From assembly GCA_024803745.1 (NCBI GenBank), contig JANJXV010000013.1:13823501-13887500 (forward strand): a stretch of DNA of 64,000 bases, given 5' to 3'. Position numbers and translations under genes: made by a program. The notes below the pieces were generated by a model, which was not told the DNA's origin, searched no databases, and worked only from the letters and a program-made list of their open reading frames with translations. Shown here piece after piece: positions 12,289 through 23,646 of this stretch (the stretch's first letter is position 1; the number at the start of each line of letters is the position of its first letter). Source of the stretch: Megascapheus bottae. Taxonomy: Eukaryota > Chordata > Mammalia > Rodentia > Geomyidae.

Positions 12289-12353
12289 CCTTCCTTCCTT
12301 CCTTCCTTCCTTCCTTCCTTCCTTCCTTCCTTCCTTCCTTCCTTCCTTCCTTT
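12228..12353. repeat. (TTTC)n then (TTCC)n tract
   Basis: About 125 nt of pure pyrimidine in two tetranucleotide blocks, located at the tail of the following antisense SINE, from which it probably grew. Confidence 0.95.
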
Positions 12354-12556
12354 CTGCCAGTCCTGGGGTTTGAACTCAGGGTTTGAACTCAGGGCCTGAC
12401 CACTGTCCATGGGCTTTTTCCTCAAGTCTAGCACTCTACCACTTGAGCCACAGCACCACTTCCAGCTTTTCTATATATGTCATATAGAGGAATCAAACCT
12501 GGGTCTTGGTGCATGCTAGGCAAGCACTCTACCACTAGGCCAAACTCCCAGCCCTT
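12354..12556 (-). repeat. IDL-Geo SINE
   Basis: Antisense copy with an internal duplication of TTTGAACTCAGGG near 12370-12395. Confidence 0.85.
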
Positions 12557-12616
12557 CAATTTCATTACTAATAGTTTCTTTAGTAATGTATGCATGTATT
12601 TTTAAAATTTATCTAT

Positions 12617-12840
12617 TATTTATTTGGGGCTTGAACTCGGCCTGGGTGCTGTCCCTGAGCTCTTCAGCTCAAGGCTATCACCCTACCCTTCAGCTAAGCC
12701 CCACTTCCTCTTTTTTTAGAGGTTAATTGGAGATAAGAGTCTCAGATCCTTTTGTGTCCAGGCTGGCTTTGAACCTTGATCCTCAGATCTCAGCCTCCTG
12801 AGTAGCTAGGATTACAGGTGTGAGTCACTGTGCCTGGCCA
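12617..12840 (-). repeat. B1-Geo SINE
   Basis: Antisense copy: GGGGCTTGAACTCGGCCTGG to GTGTGAGTCACTGTGCCTGG. Confidence 0.83.
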
Positions 12841-12969
12841 TATGCTTGTATTTTAAATCATGGTTACCTTATTATTGATGGCATTAGAGAACAAATTGCT
12901 GTAATCTCAATTCTAATAACATATCAATTTATTATTTTCCTAATAATAACCATTATTAAAAATAATAAT

Positions 12970-13073
12970 GGCTATTATTATTTTTATTTGCAGCATTGGG
13001 GTGGGGGTAGGGTCAAACCCAGGGTCTCAAACATGCTAGGCAGTGCTCTGTCTAGTGAATGATATCCCCAGCC
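12970..13073 (-). repeat. Monomeric ID-like SINE
   Basis: The reverse complement reads GGCTGGGGATATCATTCACT and then CTAGCATGTTTGAGACCCTG, the ID element order, without a Geo unit. Confidence 0.65.
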
Positions 13074-13214
13074 TTTTCCTTCCAATTCTGCAAATGATAG
13101 ACAGTTGCATCTTCAATTATGTAAATTATACACAGTTGCATCTTCTAATCATGTAAATTATACAGTTTCAGAAATGTCAATACACACATGATGAAATCTG
13201 TAGAAAGTAGAAGT

Positions 13215-13680
13215 TTCAGCTGGTCATCAGAGGCTCATGCTTATAATCCTAGATACCCAGGAAGCTGAGATCTAAGGATTATAATTCAAAGCCATTCCAG
13301 GTAGGAAAGTCTGTGAGACTTTTTTTTCCCCCCCTCATCCTGGGCCTTGAATTCTGGGCATGAGGGCTTTCCCTAAGCTCCTTTTTGCTCAAGGCTAGCA
13401 CTCTACCACTTGAGCTACTGCACCACTTTCAGTTTTTTCTGTAATTGGAGGTCTTAAGAGTCTTATTGATTTTCCTGCCCTGGCTGTCTTTGAACTGTGA
13501 TCCTTGGATCTTAGTCTCTTGAGTAACTAGGATTATAGGCATGAGCCACCAACATCCAGCTCTGTGAGATTATCTCCAATTAACCACCAAAAGAGACCAG
13601 AAGGGGAGTTGTGGCTTAGGTGGTAGAGCACTAGCTTTGAGGACAGCACTCAGGCCTTGGACTCAAGCCTAAGTCTGTCT
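13215..13680 (+). repeat. B1-Geo SINE split by a younger antisense B1-Geo
   Basis: The left unit (13215-13318) and right unit (13560-13680) of one sense copy are separated by the antisense copy at 13320-13558. TCTGTGAGA lies at both junctions as target duplication. Confidence 0.82.
13320..13558 (-). repeat. B1-Geo SINE nested in another
   Basis: Complete antisense copy from T-run to CACCAACATCCAG, inside the sense copy described for 13215-13680. Confidence 0.82.
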
Positions 13681-13733
13681 CTCTGTCTGTCTGTCTGTCT
13701 CTCTCTCTCTCAGGCCTTGAACTCAAGCCTAAG

Positions 13734-13814
<81 letters not shown>

Positions 13815-13916
13815 GAATGGAAGTCTCTAGATGTCAGTGGTGACAATGAGGATACTGTTCAATGGTTGAGAGAGCACTTGCCTAGCATGTATAAGTTCCT
13901 GGCCTCAGTTACCTAC

Positions 13917-13981
<65 letters not shown>
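13676..13981. repeat. Microsatellite cluster (TCTG/TC)n, (CA)n with an ID-like fragment
   Basis: TCTG/CT tracts at 13676-13712 and 13735-13797 around a duplicated AGGCCTTGAACTCAAGCCTA segment, CA at 13797-13815, a decayed ID-like stretch at 13840-13915, and a long CA run at 13918-13980. Confidence 0.88.
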
Positions 13982-13984
<3 letters not shown>

Positions 13985-14659
13985 CAGCGCGGAGTTAGGG
14001 TAAGGCCTGAAATGACTACCAGAGATGCTATTCTCCTTTAGTCATTAGTGTCTTTAGTAAAGCTATGGTTTATTATTTTATCAGGGTAGTGATAGGGCAG
14101 CTGCAGAAATATTAAAATGTCATGCCTGCCTCTCACCAGGTCCTCTGTATGTGACGCTGTGCATTGTCCAGCGGGCCCAGGTGGATGGGTGGGGGTGAGA
14201 GCCAGGAGAGGAAGAACTAAGCCCAGCTGTGGATGAGGTCATCAGGCAGGGGTGCCAGGAAGGAGCTGGTGTGAGATACTCACTGGTGGCTAGGAGACCT
14301 GAGAACTCTGGAATGCTGAGGGTCCTAACTGGAGCCTGGCTACAAGCCCAGTATTGAGAGCTGGCTTTGGGACCAAGGGCAGGAAGGGATTGCCTTTGCC
14401 TGGGAGGACTCTAGAAAATGCAAGTGTGGCCTCTCCTATACATGTGGTGATGTGTCCAGGTCATCTGTGAGCCAGGGAGGAGGAAATAGAAGGCCTAGAC
14501 TGTGATGTGATTTGCTTAGGAATCAGGCTCAAAGTAGTGGAGCCAGAACTGTAGTCTAGACTCACTTTGCACCCTGAGGACTGAGTTGAGGCCTTGAGTC
14601 AGGAACTGACTGACAGCCTCCCTGCACCCACTGGGTAGCTGAGACAGTTCTTTATTTTT

Positions 14660-14900
14660 ATTTTATTTAATTTTTTATTTTTTGCCAGTCCTAGGCTTGA
14701 GCTCAGGGCCTGAGCACTGTCCTTGGACTTTCTCAAGGCTAGAGCTCTACCACTTGAGCCTCGGCACCACTTCTGGCTTTTTTTCATGAGCCTCAGCACC
14801 ACTTCTGGCTTTTTTTCTATGTATGCGATACCGAGGAATTGAACCCAGGTCTTTGTGCATGCGAGGCAAGCACTCTACCACTAGGCCAAGCTCTCTGCCC
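14660..14900 (-). repeat. IDL-Geo SINE with internal duplication
   Basis: The GCCTCGGCACCACTTCTGGC segment and following T-run (14758-14787) are repeated immediately after (14788-14817), so the copy is about 30 nt longer than its relatives. Confidence 0.85.
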
Positions 14901-15011
14901 TGAGATAGCTCTTTATGCCTCTAGGCCTACTCCAGGATCCAGAAGACAGACCTTCTTACTACACCTGGGATAGGGCAGGGTATGCCTAGAGCCTGGGAGA
15001 ATTATGGGGAA

Positions 15012-15278
15012 GGAACTTTTTTTTTTTTTAACTTTTGTTGTTGTTGTTGTTGTTGTTGTCATGAGGCTTGAACTCTGGCTCTGGATACTGTCCCTGAGCT
15101 CTTCAGCTCAAGACTAGTGCTCTATCATTTTGAGCCACAGTTTTCTGGTTTTTTGGTGGTTAATTGGAGATGAGAGTCTCTTAGACTTATTTGCCCAGGC
15201 TAGTTTTGAACTGCTGTCCTTCGATCTTAGCCTCCTAAGTAACTAGGATTACAGATGTGAGCCAGTGGTGCCCAGCTG
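15012..15278 (-). repeat. B1-Geo SINE
   Basis: Antisense copy with a (GTT)n segment in its tail region and TTAATTGGAGATGAGAGTCT linker. Confidence 0.84.
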
Positions 15279-16181
15279 GAAAGGAAGTGCTTAGTACACT
15301 CTTTCAGGATATGCATGCAGCAACCAGTCCTTGAAAAGGCAGAGTATAGTCTCTTGGCCTGGGAGTCCATTAGTGGTTCCTCTGGCTTTGGGGGTGTTAC
15401 ACATGTCACCTTAGAGTTGAAGGAGCTGGCTTTGCGGGGAAGGGGTGTCACTTCTGTACTCTCTAGGCTGGGAACTCCACCCTCACTTAGTTCCTCATAT
15501 CTACAGGAAGTGTCCCCGAGACTTATTGCCCTGTAAGCCTGTGCCCTCAGAGCTGCAGAGACCTGCAAACACCCAGGAGGGTGGCGGATGCCCTGGACTC
15601 TGGCCTGGCCTGTAGGTACCATTTGGGGACTGGTGGGGCAGGGATGGAGGTGGGTACTGACACACAGGGCTCTGGGAGTTGCTGAAGATGGGTTGTTGAT
15701 GGTGGGTGGGAGGCTGAAGGCTGGGTGGAGGGGTAGGCTGGCTGTGCTGAGTGGGTGGGAGGTACATGTGGTCCTGGTTGGTAGGTTGGGGTACAGGTGG
15801 GTGGGTTGTGGTTTCTAGACCTAGATGACTGTGAGTTCTTGGTTCCTATATGGAGATCTTAGAGGGCTTTCCTAAGTTTGGAGTGTTAGGGTCCCTGCCC
15901 AGCTGATTGCTTGGCTGGGAAGCTTTGGCTGGGGCTGGGAGGAAACTGTGGAGAGGAGGAAGAGGGGACAAGCCTCAGGACTCAGGCTAGCCAGGGGCAT
16001 GCCTCCCTCCCCTCCTGCCTCCTGCAGGACTGAGCCTTCTCTGGAAGCTAGTTGAGCTCTATGCAGAAGGGTCTGTGGGGGTCACTGGGAGGTTTCTGGC
16101 CCCACAGTCTGAGGAACAGAATGTGGAATGCACTAGGACCTTTAAGGCTGTCCTGACAGCCATGACTGGGCTGACTCACTC

Positions 16182-16201
16182 ATGCAAATTAGAATGCAAA
16201 T
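16182..16201 (+). promoter_or_regulatory. Two POU-octamer motifs in tandem
   Basis: ATGCAAAT occurs at 16182-16189 and again at 16194-16201, 12 bp apart, in a repeat-free stretch of intron 1. This is the classic OCT1/OCT2 site; function here is an inference. Confidence 0.4.
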
Positions 16202-17021
16202 GAGGCCAGCCCAGGAAAGGGCCCACCCACATCGGCAGCAGGCCTTCTAGTGACTAACAGCAGTCACCAAATTCTGGATGTCTCATGTTCCTATTCCACT
16301 GGGCTTCTGTCTCCAGTCCTTTTTTGGACCTTGCATATTCTGTTCTTTTTGCCCGGAACATCCTCTTTTCTTTCTTTACCCTTTGACCTCCTACATAGTC
16401 TTCACAGCCCAGGAGCCTGAAGGAGAGAGATTGCCCTCACACTGCTGCCTAGAGGCAGTCGTGTGCTTTTTGTACTCCAGCAAGTGACTTGGGTAAGTCC
16501 CTACCTCAAGCAGGCCTTGTGAAGTGTGGAGCATAGCGTGGGCTGGTATGTGGTAATGTGCACCTGGCTGTGGGTTCAGGCTCCAGGGCATTTTGTTGGG
16601 CTAGTGGAGTTGGTGTCACTAGTCTGTATCGGGTAGGGCTGCCACAGGGGAGTTGTCAGGATGGGACAGAGATGGGGTGATTATTTAAATGTGTACCCTT
16701 GGGGTTGAGGTAGTTACTAGAAAGTTGAAAGTTTTGGGTTTAGCAAGAGGGACTCGAGCCTGCCCTGAAGGACTATCTGGCAAGGATTCCAGATGATGTT
16801 ACTTAACCTCTGGACTGGAGACTTGGTGCCTTTGTGAGCAGAGCCAGGCGGTGGACTCCATTGTGGAGAGAAGAGGAAACTGTCAGGATACCCTACAAAC
16901 AGAACATTGTGGGGGTTTGCAATCACTGAGGTCTCTCTGCAGGAAGCAGCCTGGAGCAGGTGCCTGAGGGGTGATAGGTATAACCCCCCAAAGCCAGAGG
17001 AACCATTGATGGACTCTCTAG

Positions 17022-17146
17022 CTAATGCTGTTAGATTCCCTCCAGTGTTAGGTTCCTAGAGGCATTGGGTTTATGCTTCTAGCTCCTTGAACAGTGCTGG
17101 TCCAAAGGTCAGTGGTGAGTCCCAGAGTCTCTGACCTTATCTAGCT
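17022..17146 (+). repeat. Copy A of a 125-bp duplicated segment
   Basis: About 90 percent identical to 17866-17990 in the same orientation, 844 bp apart. Not a SINE or other family I recognise. Confidence 0.85.
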
Positions 17147-17865
17147 CGTTATCAGCAGATAGTTGACAGTTTTCTGCTCCCAGTATGCTATGTGTTGGTG
17201 TAAGAAGCAACAGGGAGGGAGTTGTGGACTGGGTATGTCACTGAGTATTTTGGGCAAGTCACTTCCTCCTTTCAAAGATGTTCATTTCTTCACCCATAAG
17301 TAAGGAAGGGGCAGGGCTGGACCAGCTTGAAGGATAAGTAAGGAACCAGGAGTCTTGAGGAGATTGGGAGCCCCAGCAGGCTGTTGAGCAGAGAAGAACC
17401 TCAGCCAGACTAGTAGGAGAAACAGGACCAGATGGTGGGTGGGTGGGACAGAGAGGGGACCCACCTCTCAGTTATGGCTGTGTTGTTCTAACAGGACACC
17501 CTCCCCACTGCTGAGCTCAGCCTCCCTGAGGCTGTCACAGAAGTTCAGCTTTTCAGCTTTAAACCAGGGATGGGATACATCCTGGGATGCATTGGCCCCT
17601 GGGTGCAGAATTTGAAGGCATTTCAGAAAGCTCAGTTATTGAGGTGTATAATAATTTAATATGTCAAAGTTAGTCCAAAAAATCCACAGTAAATTATTTT
17701 AAACTCAGTTTTCAGTAAAGGCAAGGCAGGATTGCGGATTTATTCTCAGTCTCAGTAGTATACTGTTTCAAGCCTTGTCTGGAGCCTCCTCCTCCAGGAA
17801 GCTTCTCCTGACTAAGGCCTGATAAAGCCCTACCCCTTATTCATCTCCCTAGCTGTTTTCTTTAA

Positions 17866-17990
17866 CTAATGCTCTTAGATTCCCTCTAGTGTTAGGTTCC
17901 TGGAGGCATTGGATTTATGCTTCTAGCTTCTTGAACAGGACGGACCCAAAGGTCAATGGTGAGTCCCAGAGTCTCTGACCTTATCTAGCT
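17866..17990 (+). repeat. Copy B of a 125-bp duplicated segment
   Basis: Same length as 17022-17146; shares CTTAGATTCCCTC-type start and the CAGAGTCTCTGACCTTATCT end. Confidence 0.85.
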
Positions 17991-18284
17991 TCCTGTGGTA
18001 CAGGAATAGGAAGTTCAGAGAGGCCCAGTAGGGGCCCAGCTCTGCTCAAGGGGAGGACTAGTTTCCTGACTCCTGTCCCTGGCCCGTCCAGTCAGGTGGT
18101 GGGGACTATCATCAAGCCTCTTATGTTATACTCTTAGCCTTTAGCTGGGGTTCTTTCGTGCTTGTTCTTGAATTTGAGAGGAGCAAGGAGGGTGGTCAGA
18201 GCTGCACTGTCCAATAGGAGTACAGCTCCAGGCACAAATGTGATATAAATGCACTAGTAGGCAGGCCCACTGAAGAAAACAGGT

Positions 18285-18365
18285 GTGGTTGGGGGTAGGA
18301 CTCAGTGGTAGACACTTGCCTAGCATGAGCAAGGTCTTCAGTTTCCATCACTAGCGTGAAAATAA
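18285..18365 (+). repeat. Monomeric ID-like SINE
   Basis: GGTAGGACTCAGTGGTAGAC and TTGCCTAGCATGAGCAAGG follow the ID order; an A-rich tail follows. Confidence 0.65.
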
Positions 18366-18750
18366 AAAATAGACAGACAGGTAGATGAAAGAAAGAAGAA
18401 AAGAGGAAAAGATGAAAGAAAAGAAAAGCAACAGAAACAAGTATAGTTACTTTGAATAGTATCTTAACTCAGTATCTACAGTATTGTGGTTCATCATGTA
18501 AACAATAGGAAAAAATGGAGCTATTTTACATTTTTTTGGTACTAAGTCTTCATAATCCCAGGTGGGTGTTCAAAATCCAGTGCATCTTATTTTGGGGATC
18601 ACACTTGAAATGTTCAAAATTCTAACTGCTGGCTGCTTTGTTGACTGGGCAGGCCTAGGCTGTGTTTAGTCTTTCTTTCTAGCTTATATATCCAGACCAA
18701 ATATTTAGCATCCCTGTGACCTACATTCTTTCTCTTAAAACAGGGAAAAT

Positions 18751-18990
18751 GGGCCAGGTACTAGTGGCTCACACTTGTAATCCTAGCTGCATAGGAGGCT
18801 AAGGTCTGAGGCTCAAGGTTCAAAGCAGCCCATGTAGGAAAGTCCATGTGACTCTTACCTCCAATTCACCAACAGAAAACTAGAAGTGGAGCTATGGTTC
18901 AAACTCCTAAAGCACTAGCCTTGAGCAAAAGAGGTCAAGGTCAGTGCTCAGACCCTGAGTTCAAGCCCCATGACCAACCAAAAAAACAAC
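18751..18990 (+). repeat. B1-Geo SINE
   Basis: Sense copy: GGCCAGGTACTAGTGGCTCA, B1-like unit, CTCCAATTCACCAAC linker, Geo unit and A-rich tail. Confidence 0.84.
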
Positions 18991-19196
18991 ACAAAACAAA
19001 ACAAAAACCAGGGATAATGTTTATATGTACCGTATAGATTGTAATGCTTATATAGTTGTCCGTGTTGGACTTATTTGTCTTCTTTTTAAAAAAGTTGTCC
19101 TTGGAGCAGCATTACCATTTTTGTCAGCATTTTCAGCTGAAGTACCAATTAATCAAACTCTGTTTTTAAAATACTAACTTTAAAAACATACCTATT

Positions 19197-19640
19197 GGTG
19201 GGGTGTGGTGGTTCATGTTTATAATCCCAGCTACTTAGAGATAGAGTTCAATGTTAGACTGGGTAAAAGTAGTGTCCCAAAACAAAATCACAGGGCTGGG
19301 AATGTGGCTTGGAGTGCTTGCCTAGCATGCATGAAGCCGTGGGTTCGATTCCTTAGTACCACATAAGCAGAAAAAGCCACAAGTGGCTCTGTGGCTCAAG
19401 TGGTGGAGTGTTAACCTTGAGCAAAAGAAGCTCAGGGACAGTGCTTAGGCCCTGAGTTGAAGCCCCGGGATTAGCAACCTCCCCCCCCCCCCCGCAACCC
19501 AAACTCATATAAACAAGCACCAAAAACAAATGAATAATTCAAAACTAAAAGCAAAAGAATGAGGATGTAGCCCAAATGGTAGACTACTTGCCTAGAATGC
19601 AATAGGCCTTTAATTCAGTTCCCAGTAAGGTGGGGAAGGG
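19197..19640 (+). repeat. Cluster: monomeric B1-like, IDL-Geo, ID-like
   Basis: B1-like unit at 19197-19290, IDL-Geo sense copy at 19291-19485 ending in a run of about 15 C, and a decayed ID-like unit at 19554-19632. Confidence 0.75.
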
Positions 19641-20209
19641 GATGGGGGAAGGAGGGGGAAGCAATGATAATTGTGGTATCTGCTATTCTACTAGGAAAGT
19701 GTGAAATAGTTACAAGCCTTCCGCCCCCCAAGCCATTATACAGAACACTAGACTTTAGGCATTAATTTTACCCTAGTTGTAGGCGATTGAAACTGCTCTG
19801 GGCTGAGGAAGGAGGGACCTGTCTGTTCTACTGTCCTCTATCATCCCAGCCCTATAGAGAATGCCCATGTAGTTATCAGGGGCTGTAGCTTGCTGAAACT
19901 CCTTTCCTCCCATTTCCCTCAACCTTCCCCTAGGTTTAGGAGCAGCCTCCTAGAATCTTGTGTCTCTACTCCTTGCCCTCCTTCTACCCCCTGCCTAATG
20001 TGTTCCCCAGGCTTTGTGGAGGGGTCCCATGTCCCCAGGGTCTCTCATCACTTCTGAAAAGAGTGGGCTTAGCAAGGTATCATATCTGTGACCTTCATAT
20101 TGCCTTTCCTGGGCAATCCCCACTAGCCTTCCCTGTGACCATATCTGCCATTGATTCTAGATAGTTCCAGAAGCCCGAGTCCTAAGTCCTCATAGTTTTA
20201 TTAATTATT

Positions 20210-20398
20210 ATTATGCCAATCCTGGGGCTTGAGCTCAGGGCTTGGCCACTATCCTTGAGCTTTCTCAATGCTAACATTTAACCACTTGAGCCACAGCACC
20301 ATTTCCAGATTTTTCTGTGTATGTGGTACTGAGGAATTGAACCCAGAGCTTTGTGTTTGCTAGGTGAGCACTCTACCATGAGGCCACACTTCTGGCCT
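20210..20398 (-). repeat. IDL-Geo SINE
   Basis: Antisense copy from GCCAATCCTGGGGCTTGAGC to AGGCCACACTTCTGGCC. Confidence 0.83.
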
Positions 20399-20431
20399 TT
20401 CCTAATTATTATTAGCCTTTATTAATTATTA

Positions 20432-20556
20432 TTATTTTAAAAGTTATAATTAATAGAGTGGTTACAGTTATATTTGCCAGATAGAAGGAGCATTACTTCA
20501 TACACATTGATACCCCTTCTCATATTTTTGTCCCCATTTCCCTCCCCCTAGCCCCT
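20432..20556 (-). repeat. L1 3' end (5'-truncated LINE)
   Basis: Antisense: A/T tail side, TGGTTACAGTTATAT, then a C-rich tract (TTTCCCTCCCCCTAG) that is the G-rich polypurine block of a rodent L1 3' UTR. Same family as 35466-35616. Confidence 0.55.
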
Positions 20557-20627
20557 TATTATCATTATTTTTAATGGTAAGAAAACTTGACAGCTTTCTT
20601 GAGTAGGTAGGCAAGGAGACAAGCAGA

Positions 20628-20629
<2 letters not shown>

Positions 20630-20681
<52 letters not shown>

Positions 20682-20800
20682 ATTAATTAGAGATAAGAAT
20701 CTCATGGACTTCCCTGTCAGGGCTGGCTTCAAACCGTGATCTTCAGATGTCAGCTTCCTGAGTACCTAGGATTATAGGTGTCGGCCACCAGTGCCCCACT
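20630..20800 (-). repeat. (GT)n joined to the left half of a B1-Geo SINE
   Basis: GT run at 20630-20679 replaces the Geo unit; the B1-like half follows to about 20798. Confidence 0.75.
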
Positions 20801-21035
20801 CTTGCGTCCTTTTCGTATCTGCATAGTCCCTGCTGTTGGCTGGCCTGTGTGGCTGCCGGGAGTCCCCTGTGTCACTCCCAGGACCCATTTCCTTCCCTGT
20901 CTTCCTCTTCCTTCACATTGCCTGTCCCTTTTTCTTTGGCTTTCCCCATATGTCCCTCCTTCACTTCACCTTCCTCTTCCTCCACCTATATCCTGGATGC
21001 CTCATGGACTTTACCCCTCATCTCTGTCCCTACAG

Positions 21036-21116
21036 CTTCCGCCTCGGGCCGAGATGCCAAGCCCAGTGGAGTAGCAGTGCCTCTAGGAGGACCAGGCAGT
21101 CCTGGCAGCCCAGCCG
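21036..21116 (+). other. ARAP1: ARAP1 probable second exon, 5' UTR, with a short uORF
   Basis: An 81-nt segment is bounded by a long pyrimidine tract ending in CCCTACAG and by the donor GTGAGT at 21117. It is GC-richer than its surroundings. It contains an ATG at 21054 followed by five codons and a stop at 21072-21074, so it cannot extend the ARAP1 frame but could act as an upstream ORF. It is probably a 5' UTR exon of the long transcript; an alternative or unused exon is possible. Confidence 0.55.
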
Positions 21117-21394
21117 GTGAGTGAGGGGCTGAAGGCGGGCGCTGGGCTGGGTGCAACAGCCTGTGCTCCATGCTGACGTGAGGAGTTGCATGCTGACTGG
21201 GGCCAGAGGGCCCTGATCCCATTTTGAAAACTGAAGTGGCCAGTCCAGAGAGCTTATGAAGATCCCTCCTTGCTGGTCCTGAGAGGACAGGGAAGGGCTA
21301 TCAGGCTGGAGTGGGGGTGTCAGTTGTTTGATTCCTATCCTTGCCTAGTGAGTTGTGGTCTTACTCTCATCCCCAGGCTCTACTTATTCTCTCC

Positions 21395-21692
21395 CTCCCT
21401 TCACCTTCCTCTTCCCTCCCTCCCTCCCTTTCTCTCTCACTTCCTCCTTCACTCCCTTCTTCCCTCTCTCTCCCCTCCCTTGACTCCTCCCCCTTCTCTG
21501 CTGGTCCTGGGGCTTAAACTCCGGGCCTGGGTGCTGTCCTTCAGATTTTGTGTTCAAGGCTACCACTCTACTACTTGAGCCACTTGGCTGTATGTGTGTG
21601 TTGGTGTGTGTGTGTGTGTGTGCTTAACTGGAGATAAGAGTCTCAGCTTCCTGAGCCAAGATTACATGTGTAAGCCACTAGCAACTGGCTAG
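21395..21692 (-). repeat. Pyrimidine-rich tract and old B1-Geo SINE
   Basis: CT-rich DNA to 21490, then an antisense B1-Geo whose linker holds a TG microsatellite (21594-21622). Confidence 0.75.
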
Positions 21693-21716
21693 TCTCTTAA
21701 AATTTCTCTTTCTTTC

Positions 21717-21905
21717 TTTTGCCAGTCCTGGGGCTTGAACTCAGGCCTGGACTCTGTCTCTGAGCCACTCTGTGCTCAAGGCTAGTGCTCTTCCACTTGA
21801 GCTACAGCACCACTTTCATCTTTTTGTTTATGTGGTACTGAGGAATCGAACCCAGGGCTTCATGCATGCTAGACAAGCACTCTATGACAAAGCTACATTC
21901 TAGCT
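21717..21905 (-). repeat. IDL-Geo SINE
   Basis: Antisense copy from TTTGCCAGTCCTGGGGCTTG to the decayed end AAGCTACATTCTAGC. Confidence 0.83.
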
Positions 21906-22038
21906 TCTCTCTTTCTTTTTGGAGAAAATGGTAGAAGATTAAGAAGAAGGAAATAGTATTTCCTGGCCTCCCAGCTGCCAATTTCCCCCATAGACAGTGT
22001 CTGGTTTATCTGCTTAGAGAATTCTATGTATTTGTTGG

Positions 22039-22213
22039 ACCGGGAGTGTGGCCTAGTGGTAGAGTGCCTGTCTAACATGCACAAAGACCAGGGTTCAATT
22101 CCTTGGTACCATATACAAAGAAAAAGTCAGAAGTGGTGCTGTGGCTCAACTGGTAGAGCTCTAGCCTTGAGAAAGCCCAAGGACAGTTTTCAGGCCCCGA
22201 GTTCAGTCCCCAG

Positions 22214-22272
<59 letters not shown>
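22039..22272 (+). repeat. IDL-Geo SINE with (GA)n tail
   Basis: Sense copy to 22215; its A-tail has become a GA microsatellite (22216-22271). Confidence 0.86.
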
Positions 22273-22275
<3 letters not shown>

Positions 22276-23645
22276 CTAACTTTTCTACTTAACAATGAGT
22301 CTTTATTTTAGTTTATAATAACTCTAGAGCCTGTCAGTCTTTTTAATTAAATAATTTATTAACACTGATTTTTATATCACATTTCAACTGTCATGTTTAA
22401 CAAACAAGTATTCAAGAAGGGAATCTCTATATACAATCACTGGCATATAGATTTTAGAACAACTAACATTAAGCTGAGGCTGTTTGTATGTCATAGATAC
22501 ATATTAATATATGTAATAAAACATTATGTCTGTAGAGTATATAGAGCCTGTCAGTCTTAAACCAATTCCAATCATTGGTTTCAATTGGGAAATGACGTTA
22601 GAATTTTAGTTCTTTTGTGGAAGAGCTGATAGTTTATATTGTTGAGGACTACCACATCCAGATCTTTGAATGTGTTTTTATTTCTATTTTTCCTTTGGCT
22701 CCCTCCAGTAACTCTGTTGTTGTTATTATTTTTAATTTGCATAGTTTAAAATTTGATAGTGGAAAAACAAAGTGAACATCATTCTCTCTCCCTGCCAGGG
22801 GTGGATTTCTTGGGAAACTGGAAATTACTCAATATGCTTGAGTTCCTTTAGGGTCCAAAGAGGGGCTCTAGCAATGTGCATGTGCTCATGTGGTTTTTGT
22901 TTTGTTTTACTTTTGTCATGTGTTTTTGAATTTTTCAAAAGTAATAGTCTTGTGATCTGGTTTACCAAAAATGGCATGTAAATTGTTTAAGCTTCAGGTC
23001 CCATGAACTTAGTGGTTAAGAGCAAGACAATTGGTGTGGCCTGACCTCCCGTCCCTTTTCAGATGTGCATACCAATCTGAATTCTCTTGCCCCTCTTCAG
23101 ATGTACTGTTTATATTTTACATTGCATACTGGTCTGTACTCTTAGTTGTTTTTTTCCTACACAAAAGACAGACTGTGAGAATATTGTTCTGTATTTTTCC
23201 TTATTACCAGTATGTCATTCCAAACTAGTATGTCCAAACTAGCTTCTTCCTTTTTTTTACGACTACCTGGTAATTTAGTTAAACATACTTCAGTGGACAG
23301 ACATTTCGGTTATTTCCAATTCTTTATTATTCTTGGCAGTACAGTAGCTGATAACTTCCTATATTTGTTACTTCAGGTACAGGCCAATAAAACTGCAAGA
23401 TAATTGCCCACAATCAACCCAGAGGGGCTGGGCCAAAAAGTAGCAGCTTGTGAGGCTCACCTTGTTTCTGGGTATTGTATTCCCTGGAGCTGTCCTGACT
23501 CCTAGTTAGGGAGGGGGACAGCCCGCTTGCTGACCAGTGCTATGTATTTTCAGACTTTTTGAAGTGTGACAGTCTGATAAGTGGAAAGAAGTGTTTTGTC
23601 TTTGTGTTTCATTAATTTCCTTGTCATATGTTTAAAGACCATCTG
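22273..23645. other. AT-rich intronic stretch with an old L1-like fragment
   Basis: No gene seen. About 23210-23400 (TTCAGTGGACAGACATTTCG, TTATTTCCAATTC) resembles the 3' region of an ancient mammalian L1; the rest is not assigned. Confidence 0.4.
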
Positions 23646-23646
23646 T

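Larger units (their letters stand above)
2141..21035. other. ARAP1: ARAP1 intron 1
   Basis: About 19 kb. SINEs and simple repeats are listed separately. Stretches 2800-4950, 5250-7200, 7500-8900, 10180-11390 and 15280-18280 hold no recognisable gene or recent repeat apart from the octamer pair and the 125-bp duplication. Confidence 0.55.

Noticed and set aside
11831..12434. Serine-rich, phenylalanine-rich and lysine-rich open frames
   Set aside because: Translations of (TCC)n, (TTTC)n and (TTCC)n repeats, not genes.
13918..13980. CRISPR-like regular repeat arrays
   Set aside because: All regular arrays in the window are eukaryotic microsatellites without spacers.
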